A stretch of 10,338 nt of DNA from RGIG8700 sp964568815. GTDB lineage: Bacteria > Bacillota > Clostridia > RGIG6154. Positions 1-6,118 of this stretch are shown here, piece by piece; positions within the stretch are counted from its first letter, which is position 1; the number at the start of each line of letters is the position of its first letter. The notes below the pieces were generated by a model, which saw nothing but the letters and a program-made list of their open reading frames with translations, was not told the origin of the DNA and searched no databases. Where the stretch lies: the NCBI GenBank assembly GCA_964568815.1, contig CAZMRY010000051.1, positions 1 to 10,338 on the forward strand, given 5' to 3'. The position numbers were made by a program, and so were the translations under genes.

Positions 1-18
1 ATTTTCTTGGGATTATTT

Positions 19-174
19 TTATTTCTCACAATTACATCCTTTGTTTCTGTTCGGACATTCTTTACCTGATGAGCATCCGATACATTTAACACCCTTCTTT
101 TTCTGCCTTACTATATATGTAATAGCAAGTCCTAATATAAGCAGTATAATAATTGATATAATTAAATCTTTCAT
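19..174 (-). CDS. FeoB-associated Cys-rich small membrane protein
   Basis: A 51-residue protein starting MKDLIISIII. Residues about 4-22 form one hydrophobic membrane segment, followed by a basic stretch (RQKKKGVK) and a Cys-rich tail with cysteines at 31, 34, 40, 47 and 49. This layout matches the FeoB-associated Cys-rich membrane protein family, which in many Firmicutes is encoded directly after feoB. The family is presumed to assist ferrous iron uptake or to receive iron at the inner face of the membrane, but the biochemical role is not established. The start is supported by an AGGAGT ribosome binding site at 181-186 that overlaps the feoB stop codon, so translation is probably coupled to feoB and both lie on one transcript. 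The basic residues after the membrane segment suggest the Cys tail is cytoplasmic (inference). Confidence 0.85.
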   Translation of the reverse strand: MKDLIISIIILLILGLAITYIVRQKKKGVKCIGCSSGKECPNRNKGCNCEK

Positions 175-184
175 AAAGCTACTC

Positions 185-2182
185 CTATTTATTTAATGAG
201 TATTCTTTTTTGATTTGTTTATTAGTTCTGCTAATCAATGCTACTACAATCGCAATCATGGCAATAACTGCAATTAATCCGCCTACAAAACCAGCTCCAA
301 ATGAGCCTGTTGTGATTAATGTTCCAATCTGATATACAAGGAATGCAACAATATAACCGGTAGCAAGCTGAAGGGCAACACCGCCAAACATCCATTTTTT
401 ACTCTTAATTTCTGCGTTCATAGCACCAATTGCCGCAAAACAAGGAGGAGTAAAAAGATTAAACATAAGACAAGCAAGTGCTGCTGCCTTTGTGAGACCT
501 AATACTGTTGCAACTTCTACACTTGCACCTTCAACGAGAGCAAGTTCTTCTGTATCAATAAAGTTTGATATTGCATAAACAGATGCAATTGTTCCAACAA
601 CATTTTCCTTTGCTATAAATCCTGTTACAGCTGCTGCAGCTAACTGCCAAACTCCAAATCCAAGAGGAATAAGAAGTATTGCAATAGGTGATGCTATAGA
701 CGCTAAAATTGAATTATTTGCATCTTCTACAGGCTGGAAGTTCCATCCAAAGCCCTGCATAATTGTAACAAGTGCATTACATACAAGTATGATTGTACCT
801 GCTTTTACTATGTAAGCCCATCCTCTTGAGCACATTGACTTGAATGCTCTGATAATGCTTGGAACTTTATATTCAGGAAGCTCCATAATAAAGAAGGATT
901 TTCTGTTTTTATGACCTGCGATTTTATTTACCAGTAAAGCTCCTAAGAAAATTAATGCAATACCTATAAAGTACATTATAGTACCAACCCATGCAGCATC
1001 TTCAAAGAACACGCCTGCAAACAAAGCAATTACAGGAAGCTTAGCACCACAAGGCATGAAAGGTGTGAGCATAGCAGTTGCTCTTCTTTCTCTTTCGTTA
1101 CGGATTGTTCTGCACGCCATTATACCAGGAATAGCACAACCTGTACCAATAACAAATGGGATAACTGATTTACCTGAAAGTCCTACTTTTTTGAAGATAA
1201 AATCAAGAACAACAGATACTCTTGCCATATAACCGCAATCTTCTAAAAGGGCAATAAGGAAATACATTACCATAACGAGCGGTAAAAAGCCTACAACGGC
1301 ACTAACGCCGCCTACGATACCGTCTACAACGATAGTCTGAAGAATAGGTGCAGTTCCTTCCATCCAGCCTGCAACGATTTCACCAAATCCATCTATAATA
1401 GGACAAAGCACGCTTTCTGCAAGCCATGGACCTACCCAAGCCTGTGAAATCTGGAATACCAAAAACATCACAACAGCAAATATCGGAATACCAAGCCATT
1501 TGTTAGTAAGCACTGCATCAATATTATCCTGCTTATTTTTAACATTGGTTTTTACTTTACGAGTCTCTACCTCAGAAACAATTTTGTTGACAAATTCAAA
1601 ACGCTTTCTGTCTGCCTCTTCAACAACAGCTTTGTCTGTTAAATCAATATCGCCCTGTGTATAAGGTGCAATCTGTGATTTTCCCATTTGTTCAGCTGCT
1701 GCCTTAACAACTTCTTTAAGACCTTTATCACTTGTGGTTGTTGACACAGTTTCCACAACGGGACAGCCGAGTAATTTTGATAAGGTCTGCACATCAATTA
1801 CAGTTTCTTTTTTAACATTAATATCGCTCTTGTTTAAAGCTACAACAACAGGAATACCAAGTTCTAAAAGCTGTGTAGTAAAAAACAAACTACGACTTAA
1901 ATTTGTTGCATCTACTATGTTAATAATAACATCAGGATTTTCATTTTTTACATAACCGCTTGTTATACTTTCCTCTGATGTAAAAGGTGACATAGAATAT
2001 GCACCCGGAAGGTCAACAGCAATCAACTGATTTGTTCCTTCATAGTAAACCTTTTTAATTGGACTTTCTTTCTTGTCAACAGTAACACCTGCCCAGTTAC
2101 CAACACGCTCATTTCTGCCTGTAAGCGCATTATACATTGTGGTTTTACCGCTGTTTGGATTACCCGTCAAGGCAATTCTCAT
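185..2182 (-). CDS. feoB: Ferrous iron transport protein B (GTPase/permease)
   Basis: Inner-membrane Fe(II) transporter with a cytosolic G-protein domain, 665 residues. This is at the short end of the family (the E. coli protein is about 773), a common form in Clostridia. G1 is GNPNSGKT at residues 7-14, the G2 threonine is near 34, G3 is DLPG at 57-60, and G4 is NKSD at 117-120. After a short helical region the membrane part starts near residue 228 and holds the two Gate repeats typical of FeoB: the first with GCAIPGIMACR and CGAKLP, the second with AKENVVG and FTPPC. The membrane cysteines in these motifs are those proposed to line the iron path. An ATG at 2180-2182 is preceded by a GGGGGAG ribosome binding site. 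The gene lies 104 bases after feoA and appears to have its own promoter in that gap, so it need not depend only on read-through from feoA. Confidence 0.97.
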   Translation of the reverse strand: MRIALTGNPNSGKTTMYNALTGRNERVGNWAGVTVDKKESPIKKVYYEGTNQLIAVDLPGAYSMSPFTSEESITSGYVKNENPDVIINIVDATNLSRSLFFTTQLLELGIPVVVALNKSDINVKKETVIDVQTLSKLLGCPVVETVSTTTSDKGLKEVVKAAAEQMGKSQIAPYTQGDIDLTDKAVVEEADRKRFEFVNKIVSEVETRKVKTNVKNKQDNIDAVLTNKWLGIPIFAVVMFLVFQISQAWVGPWLAESVLCPIIDGFGEIVAGWMEGTAPILQTIVVDGIVGGVSAVVGFLPLVMVMYFLIALLEDCGYMARVSVVLDFIFKKVGLSGKSVIPFVIGTGCAIPGIMACRTIRNERERRATAMLTPFMPCGAKLPVIALFAGVFFEDAAWVGTIMYFIGIALIFLGALLVNKIAGHKNRKSFFIMELPEYKVPSIIRAFKSMCSRGWAYIVKAGTIILVCNALVTIMQGFGWNFQPVEDANNSILASIASPIAILLIPLGFGVWQLAAAAVTGFIAKENVVGTIASVYAISNFIDTEELALVEGASVEVATVLGLTKAAALACLMFNLFTPPCFAAIGAMNAEIKSKKWMFGGVALQLATGYIVAFLVYQIGTLITTGSFGAGFVGGLIAVIAMIAIVVALISRTNKQIKKEYSLNK

Positions 2183-2209
2183 AACAAACTCCCCCTTTAA
2201 AGTAAGTAA

Positions 2210-2238
2210 ATTTTAATATTTCTTTCAGTTAGCAACAA
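2210..2238 (-). promoter_or_regulatory. Putative feoB promoter
   Basis: On the minus strand, TTGTTG (2233-2238) and TAAAAT (2210-2215) are separated by exactly 17 bases, a plausible sigma-A promoter with a weak -35 and a good -10. Predicted transcription would start about 20 bases before the feoB ATG region. The -35 lies in the centre of the palindrome at 2227-2244, which supports both calls together. Confidence 0.5.
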
Positions 2239-2244
2239 CTAACT
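2227..2244. promoter_or_regulatory. Palindromic operator candidate in front of feoB
   Basis: AGTTAG and CTAACT flank a 6-base centre (CAACAA), a perfect 6-base inverted repeat. The arms match those of the two palindromes before feoA. It covers the putative feoB -35 box, so a bound repressor would block RNA polymerase. Binding by the DtxR-like protein encoded at 2662-3027 is inferred from arm sequence similarity to DtxR-family boxes (GGTTAG/CTAACC) and from the context. Confidence 0.6.
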
Positions 2245-2260
2245 TGTGTACAAAATATAT

Positions 2261-2286
2261 ACGGCCGCATATATTTGCTGAGCCGT
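2261..2286 (-). other. Hairpin directly after the feoA stop codon
   Basis: Read on the minus strand, ACGGC and GCCGT are the outer arms of a possible hairpin that begins right after the feoA TAA. An inner GC/GC pair may extend the stem. The bases after it (TATATATTTTG) are T-rich but not a clean T run. It may act as a partial terminator or as an RNA-stabilising element between feoA and feoB, which would fit feoB having its own promoter. Only 5 base pairs are continuous, so this is tentative. Confidence 0.35.
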
Positions 2287-2499
2287 TTAAATAATAATTG
2301 CTTCTGCAAGCTGATTATCAATGTTATATCTTCCGTCTTTAATAGAAACAATACATCCACCTTTCAGGTGTGATATAACAGTAATTTTCTCTCCGCTATA
2401 GCAACCTAAAGAAAAAAGGAAAGAATTCAGTTCTTCGTCATCAGTATCGATGGCTTTTATGATATATTCTTTTTCTTCCTGTGCATTTGTCAAGTTCAT
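2287..2499 (-). CDS. feoA: Ferrous iron transport protein A
   Basis: A 70-residue SH3-like cytosolic protein that partners FeoB in Fe(II) uptake. Length is close to the usual 75 or so. The pattern LFSLGCYSGEKITVI (about residues 28-42) followed by a GGCIVSIKDGRYNID segment and a C-terminal LAEAIII strand is the typical FeoA beta-barrel layout. The ATG at 2497-2499 has an AAAGAGG ribosome binding site 7 bases upstream. It is the first gene of the feo unit, transcribed away from the DtxR-like regulator gene, with two palindromes overlapping its promoter and predicted start of transcription. FeoA's exact function (probably modulation of FeoB) is not settled in the literature; assignment here rests on sequence pattern plus the adjacent feoB. 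Confidence 0.92.
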   Translation of the reverse strand: MNLTNAQEEKEYIIKAIDTDDEELNSFLFSLGCYSGEKITVISHLKGGCIVSIKDGRYNIDNQLAEAIII

Positions 2500-2519
2500 A
2501 AATTAACCTCTTTTCTTTT

Positions 2520-2537
2520 GGTTAGTTTTCTCTAACC
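2520..2537. promoter_or_regulatory. Palindromic operator candidate at the feoA transcription start
   Basis: GGTTAG and CTAACC flank a 6-base centre (TTTTCT), the same 18-base geometry as the site at 2227-2244. The half-sites equal the core of the known DtxR consensus, although that consensus has the two halves closer together. Given the feoA -10 at 2544-2549, this site covers roughly +1 to +18, a position that would block start or early elongation. Confidence 0.6.
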
Positions 2538-2539
2538 TT

Positions 2540-2561
2540 AGTTAGTTTAGCATAACTAACT
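2540..2561. promoter_or_regulatory. Palindromic operator candidate over the feoA -10 region
   Basis: AGTTAGTT and AACTAACT form a perfect 8-base inverted repeat around TAGCAT. The palindrome covers the feoA -10 box and most of the spacer. It resembles a DtxR-family box (TTAG...TAGC.TAAC) in part. Together with 2520-2537 it gives four GTTAG/CTAAC half-sites within about 42 bases. Confidence 0.65.
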
Positions 2562-2572
2562 ATGTTTGTCAA
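2544..2572 (-). promoter_or_regulatory. feoA promoter
   Basis: On the minus strand a perfect -35 TTGACA (2567-2572) and a -10 TAAACT (2544-2549) are spaced by 17 bases. Transcription should begin near 2537, giving a leader of about 38 bases with the feoA ribosome binding site. The -10 and spacer are covered by the palindrome at 2540-2561. Confidence 0.75.
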
Positions 2573-2608
2573 GAGATAATTTGGAAATTTTTAAATTATT
2601 TTCTTTAT

Positions 2609-2637
2609 TTGACAATAGGTTATATTTATGGTAAAAT
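2609..2637 (+). promoter_or_regulatory. Promoter of the DtxR-like regulator gene
   Basis: TTGACA (2609-2614), a 17-base spacer and TAAAAT (2632-2637) lie just upstream of the regulator's ribosome binding site (GAGAGG, 2649-2654). The palindromes end about 48 bases upstream of this -35, so this promoter may not be under the same direct control as feoA. Confidence 0.8.
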
Positions 2638-2661
2638 TATTAAGAATTGAGAGGTATTTAT

Positions 2662-3027
2662 ATGAGAATTAAAGAATCAGCCGAAAACTATCTTGAAGCC
2701 ATATTAATGATAAAAAAGCATAAAGGCTCTGTAAGAAGCATTGATATTGCTCACGAGCTTTCGTTTTCTAAACCCAGCGTTTCCGTTGCAATGAAAGCTT
2801 TAAAAGATGATGGGTATATTGTTATTGATGAACATGGCTCAATAACACTTACAAATAAAGGCCTTGATGTTGCAGAGAGTGTGTATGAACGACATGAGCT
2901 TATTGCTTCCCTTCTTATTTCGTTAGGCGTAAGCGAAAAAACTGCTTATGAAGACAGTTGCAAAATTGAACATGTTATAAGCAAAGAAACATTTGAAAAA
3001 CTAAAAGAACATATGAAGAAGCAATAA
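2662..3027 (+). CDS. DtxR/MntR-family metal-dependent transcriptional repressor
   Basis: A 121-residue regulator. Residues 1-60 form the winged helix-turn-helix (recognition region about SFSKPSVSVAMKALKDDGY); the rest is the metal-binding and dimerisation domain. There is no C-terminal SH3-like domain, so the size resembles MntR. Probable metal ligands by alignment from memory: H78 (in ERHEL), C100, E103 and H104 (in DSCKIEHVIS). The Cys matches C102 of DtxR and the iron-type regulators, where MntR has Glu; the N-terminal ligand (Met10 in DtxR, Asp8 in MntR) is Asn9 here. With feoAB divergent next door, an Fe(II)-responsive repressor of feoAB is the most likely role (inference). The start at ATG 2662 was chosen because an upstream in-frame TTG (2647) overlaps the GAGAGG ribosome binding site. 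Confidence 0.9.
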   Translation: MRIKESAENYLEAILMIKKHKGSVRSIDIAHELSFSKPSVSVAMKALKDDGYIVIDEHGSITLTNKGLDVAESVYERHELIASLLISLGVSEKTAYEDSCKIEHVISKETFEKLKEHMKKQ

Positions 3028-3046
3028 TTATTGTTTCTTCTTTTTT
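3015..3046 (+). terminator. Intrinsic terminator of the DtxR-like gene
   Basis: GAAGAAGCAATAA pairs with TTATTGTTTCTTC (one G-T wobble), and the right arm is followed directly by six T. The hairpin overlaps the last codons and the stop codon of the regulator gene, so the stop lies in the loop region. The stem is A+T-rich but long and well placed. Confidence 0.75.
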
Positions 3047-3078
3047 GTAACATTTTATCACAAATAAAACAAAACAGC

Positions 3079-3107
3079 TTGAATTTATGTTGAAAATATG
3101 TTAAAAT
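3079..3107 (+). promoter_or_regulatory. Promoter of the response regulator gene
   Basis: TTGAAT (3079-3084), a 17-base spacer and TAAAAT (3102-3107). An in-frame ATG at 3106 lies inside this -10 box and so cannot be the translation start on this transcript, which supports the TTG start at 3139. Confidence 0.7.
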
Positions 3108-3138
3108 GTTTGTACTTTTATTAGCGAGGTGTTTTTAT

Positions 3139-3939
3139 TTGATATTTTCAGTTGCTATTGCTGATTCAGATGACAGAGTTATAAAAACTCTTTCCGAATC
3201 TGTTCTCTCAGTTAATTCTTCTATAAATATTGTAAGAACTTTCAATGATGGGAAATCACTTCTTCATTATCTGCATCATAATTTCGTAAACCTTGTAATT
3301 TGTGACTGTGAGCTTTCAAATGTTAACGGTTATAGAATTGCAGAGTATCTTACGGAATTTTGTCCTGAAACCTTTATTCTGTTAATGGGCAAAATACGAA
3401 GCTTTGAAACAGTAAAAAATGCTTTGAAATCAGGTGCAACCAACTATCTCTTAAAGCCATTAAACAGAAAAGAATTGAAGGAAACTGTGGCTAATCTTTA
3501 CAATAAAAAGAATAATTACAGTTCATTTGCGTTAAGGTCTGTTATAGGGTATATAGAAGATATTGTAAAAACTAAATTTGACGAAAACGAATTAATGAGT
3601 GAATCTCTTACATATACAAAAAACGTTATTGAAAAAGCTAATGAATACATAAATGAAAACTACTCAAAAGATATAACAAGAAAAGATGTTGCAGATGCTG
3701 TATATATGAATCCGTCATATTTCAGCAGATATTACAAAAAGAAAACCGGTGTATTTTACTCCGATTATCTGACAGAAGTAAGAATTTCCCATGCTAAAGA
3801 ACTTATGAAAACAGACAAGTCTATTACAGAGATTTGTCACGCTGTGGGTTATAACACAAGAAGATATTTTAATGCAAATTTTCAAACAGTTGTGGGTATG
3901 ACGCCAAAGGAATACAGGATACAATTAAGGAACAAATAA
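3139..3939 (+). CDS. Orphan response regulator: receiver domain plus AraC-type DNA-binding domain
   Basis: Predicted 266 residues starting at TTG 3139, which has a GAGGTG ribosome binding site 7 bases upstream (3126-3131). Residues 3-120 are a CheY-like receiver: phosphoacceptor D56 (in VICDCEL), the conserved Lys K106 (in LLKPL) and D9 of the acidic pocket. Two pocket positions differ from the norm: the second acidic residue is S10, and the usual Thr/Ser at the end of beta-4 is G84. After a linker of about 40 residues, residues 163-263 form an AraC/XylS domain with two helix-turn-helix units (about 180-200 and 229-251) and the family signature near GYNTRRYFNANFQTVVGMTPKEYR. It resembles YesN-type regulators but lacks the large middle region many of these have. 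No histidine kinase or obvious target is adjacent, so the signal and regulon are unknown. Confidence 0.88.
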   Translation: MIFSVAIADSDDRVIKTLSESVLSVNSSINIVRTFNDGKSLLHYLHHNFVNLVICDCELSNVNGYRIAEYLTEFCPETFILLMGKIRSFETVKNALKSGATNYLLKPLNRKELKETVANLYNKKNNYSSFALRSVIGYIEDIVKTKFDENELMSESLTYTKNVIEKANEYINENYSKDITRKDVADAVYMNPSYFSRYYKKKTGVFYSDYLTEVRISHAKELMKTDKSITEICHAVGYNTRRYFNANFQTVVGMTPKEYRIQLRNK

Positions 3940-3944
3940 CTACA

Positions 3945-3973
3945 TTGACAAACGTTTGATTTCCTTGTATAAT
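3945..3973 (+). promoter_or_regulatory. Consensus promoter for holB-ricT
   Basis: TTGACA (3945-3950), 17 bases, TATAAT (3968-3973): both hexamers match the sigma-A consensus exactly. Transcription should start near 3980, only about 38 bases before the preferred holB start at 4018. The in-frame ATG at 3988 would leave almost no leader and has no ribosome binding site. Confidence 0.85.
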
Positions 3974-4017
3974 GACATAGTTGGCTAATGCTAACATTTA
4001 CGAAAGGTTGGGGTTGC

Positions 4018-5019
4018 TTGAATTTTAATTCAGTTAAATGGCAAGACAGTATTGTCGACAGCTTAAAAAACAGCATAAAATCATCAACACTTAACCACGC
4101 ACTTCTTTTTACCGGTATAACTGACAGTGGAATTCAACTTTCAAATGCTGTTGCAGATGCAATACTTTGTGATGAAAATACCGGTAATGCTTGCGGAATG
4201 TGTCTTTCGTGCGTTAAAACAAATGCAGGAAGTCATCCTGACAAGATAATTATATCAGCATCAAAGAAAACAATTGGTGTTGATGAAATACGAGACGTGA
4301 TCAACAATATGTATGTCCGTCCGTATATTGCAGAGAAAAAAATCTTTATATTCACAGACGCTCATAAGATGACAGTACAGGCACAAAATGCTCTGTTAAA
4401 AGTACTTGAAGCACCTCCGGAATACGGTGTATTTCTCATGGTGGCAGAGAAAGAGGAACAGCTTTTAGAAACTGTTTTATCAAGACTTACAAAATACAAA
4501 CTTGCGCTCCCCTCTCATGAACAAGTACTGCAGTATCTTATTTTGAAATATCCTGAAAAGAAATCATCAGCGGAATTTGCAGCAAAACTATGCGGCGGAA
4601 ATATAACTCTTGCAGAAAAATATATTACCGATGATTCACAAGGTGATAAAAGGAAAAGGCTTTTAATGTTTATTACTAAAATAATCAGTGGCAGTAAATC
4701 TTCTGTTTTTGATTTCTCTGGTTATCTCAATGAGTATAAAGACGATTTTGATGAAAACCTTGAATATATTTATATTCTTTTAAGAGACCTGCTATTTATA
4801 AAATCAGGTTTTCCAAAAAACAATATAATAAATTCAGACCTTTATGATATGCTTTGTGCATATTCATCAAGGCTTTCAGAAAAAAACATTTTCTTCTTTG
4901 CATCAAAAATTTCAGATTGTAAAGATTTACAAAAAATTAATTCTGCATTTAAACTGACTATATTAAATGCACTTATGAAAATATGGGAGGAACTCCATGG
5001 TAGAAATAGTGGTTGTTAA
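4018..5019 (+). CDS. holB: DNA polymerase III delta-prime subunit
   Basis: Clamp-loader subunit of the replicative polymerase, 333 residues from TTG 4018. The AAA+ core shows HALLFTG at 27-33, a four-Cys zinc site (C51, C59, C62, C65), VLEAPPEYG at 129-137 and a sensor/arginine-finger region SRL at 155-157 (usually SRC). The P-loop position (about 33-40, GITDSGIQ) lacks the GKT residues, so it should not bind ATP, as is known for delta-prime in E. coli. A TTG start was chosen because the upstream ATG (3988) sits at the transcription start without a ribosome binding site, while AAAGG (4003-4007) precedes TTG, though with a rather long 10-base gap. MNFNSVKWQDSIVDSL then aligns with the usual N terminus. 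It overlaps ricT by 23 bases, the same gene order as in Bacillus. Confidence 0.92.
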   Translation: MNFNSVKWQDSIVDSLKNSIKSSTLNHALLFTGITDSGIQLSNAVADAILCDENTGNACGMCLSCVKTNAGSHPDKIIISASKKTIGVDEIRDVINNMYVRPYIAEKKIFIFTDAHKMTVQAQNALLKVLEAPPEYGVFLMVAEKEEQLLETVLSRLTKYKLALPSHEQVLQYLILKYPEKKSSAEFAAKLCGGNITLAEKYITDDSQGDKRKRLLMFITKIISGSKSSVFDFSGYLNEYKDDFDENLEYIYILLRDLLFIKSGFPKNNIINSDLYDMLCAYSSRLSEKNIFFFASKISDCKDLQKINSAFKLTILNALMKIWEELHGRNSGC

Positions 5020-5860
5020 ATTCAAAAAATCTGGTAAGCTATATTATTTTGACCCTGCCGGACTTAAAATACCAAGAGGTACTTATGTAGTTGTAGAAAC
5101 AGCAAGAGGCGTTGAACTAGGCGTTGTAACATCTCCTAACAAAGAAGTAAGCGATGAAAATATCGTGTCACCTCTTAAGCCTGTTTTAAGAATAGCAACA
5201 CAAAAAGACCTAGACACAGCAAAAGCAAATGAGCAGAAAGAAAAAGAAGCATTTAAAATTTGCCAGGAAAAAATATCAGCCAGAAAGCTTGATATGAAAC
5301 TCGTTGATGTTGAATATACTTTTGACCAAAGCAAAATTTTGTTTTACTTCACATCAGACGGCAGAGTTGATTTCAGAGAACTGGTAAAAGACCTTGCTGC
5401 AGTTTTCAGAGTAAGAATTGAATTAAGACAAATAGGTGTTCGTGATGAAGCAAAAATGCTTGGCGGACTTGGCATCTGCGGAAGAAAACTCTGTTGCTCA
5501 TCACATCTTGGCGGTTTTGAACCTGTATCAATCAAAATGGCAAAAGAGCAAAACCTTTCACTTAACCCAACAAAAATATCCGGGACTTGTTCAAGACTTA
5601 TGTGTTGCCTCAAATACGAGCAGGAAGCATATGAGGATCTTCTCAAAACCACACCATCAGTTGGTTCTTATGTAAAAACCCCTGAAGGAAAAGGTGTGGT
5701 TTCAGATGTAAACCTTTTAAAAGGTGTTTTAAAAATTGCTATAGGTAAAGATGAAGATAAGGTTATAAAAACTTATCATGTAGATGAAATTACTGTTCTT
5801 AAATCAGCAGAAATCAAAGTTAGTGCTGAAGAAATGTCAAAACTTAAAGAACTTGAGTAA
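4997..5860 (+). CDS. ricT: RicT/YaaT-type PSP1-domain protein
   Basis: A 287-residue member of the PSP1 family, known in Bacillus subtilis as YaaT/RicT. There it forms the Y-complex with RicA (YmcA) and RicF (YlbF), binds [4Fe-4S] clusters and affects RNase Y-dependent mRNA maturation, sporulation, competence and biofilm formation. The N-terminal beta-rich part (1-65) contains the YYFDPAGLKIPRGTYVVVET segment. The PSP1 core near 100-205 carries the cluster-type cysteines C161, C166, C167, C198, C203 and C204 within GICGRKLCCSSHLGGF and GTCSRLMCCLKYE. A further Cys is at 89. ATG 4997 is preceded by GGGAGG, and the gene overlaps the end of holB by 23 bases, so the two are translationally coupled. 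The partners RicA and RicF are not in the window. Confidence 0.92.
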   Translation: MVEIVVVKFKKSGKLYYFDPAGLKIPRGTYVVVETARGVELGVVTSPNKEVSDENIVSPLKPVLRIATQKDLDTAKANEQKEKEAFKICQEKISARKLDMKLVDVEYTFDQSKILFYFTSDGRVDFRELVKDLAAVFRVRIELRQIGVRDEAKMLGGLGICGRKLCCSSHLGGFEPVSIKMAKEQNLSLNPTKISGTCSRLMCCLKYEQEAYEDLLKTTPSVGSYVKTPEGKGVVSDVNLLKGVLKIAIGKDEDKVIKTYHVDEITVLKSAEIKVSAEEMSKLKELE

Positions 5861-5866
5861 AATTAT

Positions 5867-5888
5867 AAAAAAAGTATTTGCTTTTTTT
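5867..5888 (+). terminator. Weak possible terminator after ricT
   Basis: AAAAAAAG and CTTTTTTT flank a 6-base loop. The stem is almost all A-T and would be weak, but the T run is correct for an intrinsic terminator. The symmetric sequence also overlaps the -35 area of the ferredoxin promoter, so this may simply be promoter A/T richness. Confidence 0.35.
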
Positions 5889-5905
5889 ACAATATGTGAT
5901 ACAAT
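5878..5905 (+). promoter_or_regulatory. Ferredoxin gene promoter (extended -10)
   Basis: TACAAT at 5900-5905 is preceded by TG one base upstream (TGATACAAT), an extended -10 element. A TTGCTT at 5878-5883 sits 16 bases upstream as a weak -35. Transcription would start near 5912, just upstream of a very strong ribosome binding site. Confidence 0.6.
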
Positions 5906-5915
5906 AGAACCATAC

Positions 5916-5924
5916 AAGGAGGTG
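5916..5924 (+). promoter_or_regulatory. Very strong ribosome binding site of the ferredoxin gene
   Basis: AAGGAGGTG is a nine-base match to the anti-Shine-Dalgarno end of Gram-positive 16S rRNA, 7 bases before the ATG. It is the best site in the window and suggests a high translation rate. Confidence 0.85.
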
Positions 5925-5931
5925 TATACAA

Positions 5932-6102
5932 ATGGCATATGTAATTAACAACGAATGCATCGGTTGTGGTGCATGTGAATCAGAATGCCCTGTATCTTGC
6001 ATCAGTGCGGCTGATGGTAAGTATGAAATTAACGCAGACGAATGTCTCGACTGTGGTGCATGCGCAGGTGTTTGCCCTGTTGGCGCTCCTAACGCTGAAT
6101 AA
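5932..6102 (+). CDS. Clostridial-type 2[4Fe-4S] ferredoxin
   Basis: A 56-residue low-potential electron carrier of the cytoplasm. The two cluster motifs are CIGCGACESECP (C9, C12, C15, C19) and CLDCGACAGVCP (C38, C41, C44, C48), the classic clostridial arrangement in which the fourth Cys of each motif ligates the other cluster. Both halves show the internal duplication of the family. An extra Cys, C23, lies where most relatives have Ala or Asn-Ala (CPVSCIS against CPVNAIS). The gene has its own promoter, a nine-base Shine-Dalgarno match and a strong terminator, so it is most likely monocistronic and highly expressed. It sits between ricT and a trmN6-like gene, where Bacillus has yabA. A general redox role (for example with pyruvate:ferredoxin oxidoreductase or hydrogenase) is the default reading; a link to the Fe-S protein RicT is only suggested by position. 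Confidence 0.95.
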   Translation: MAYVINNECIGCGACESECPVSCISAADGKYEINADECLDCGACAGVCPVGAPNAE

Positions 6103-6118
6103 TTCAGTTAGATATGGG

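Noticed and set aside
1..18. Possible terminator for the feo operon downstream of the Cys-rich protein gene.
   Set aside because: Only 18 bases remain before the window edge and no hairpin with a T run can be made from them.
3980..3995. GTTGGC-TAAT-GCTAAC, similar to the feo palindromes, at the predicted start of holB transcription.
   Set aside because: One arm base mismatches, the spacing differs (4 bases against 6), and iron control of a polymerase subunit is not expected. Chance similarity is more likely.
4114..4140. Possible broken P-loop in holB suggesting a damaged gene.
   Set aside because: Lack of a functional ATP-binding loop is normal for some delta-prime subunits, and the reading frame, zinc site and length are intact.
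5344..5675. ORFs of 102 (minus) and 79 (plus) codons inside ricT.
   Set aside because: They are alternative-frame shadows of ricT, whose own frame carries the conserved PSP1 cysteines.
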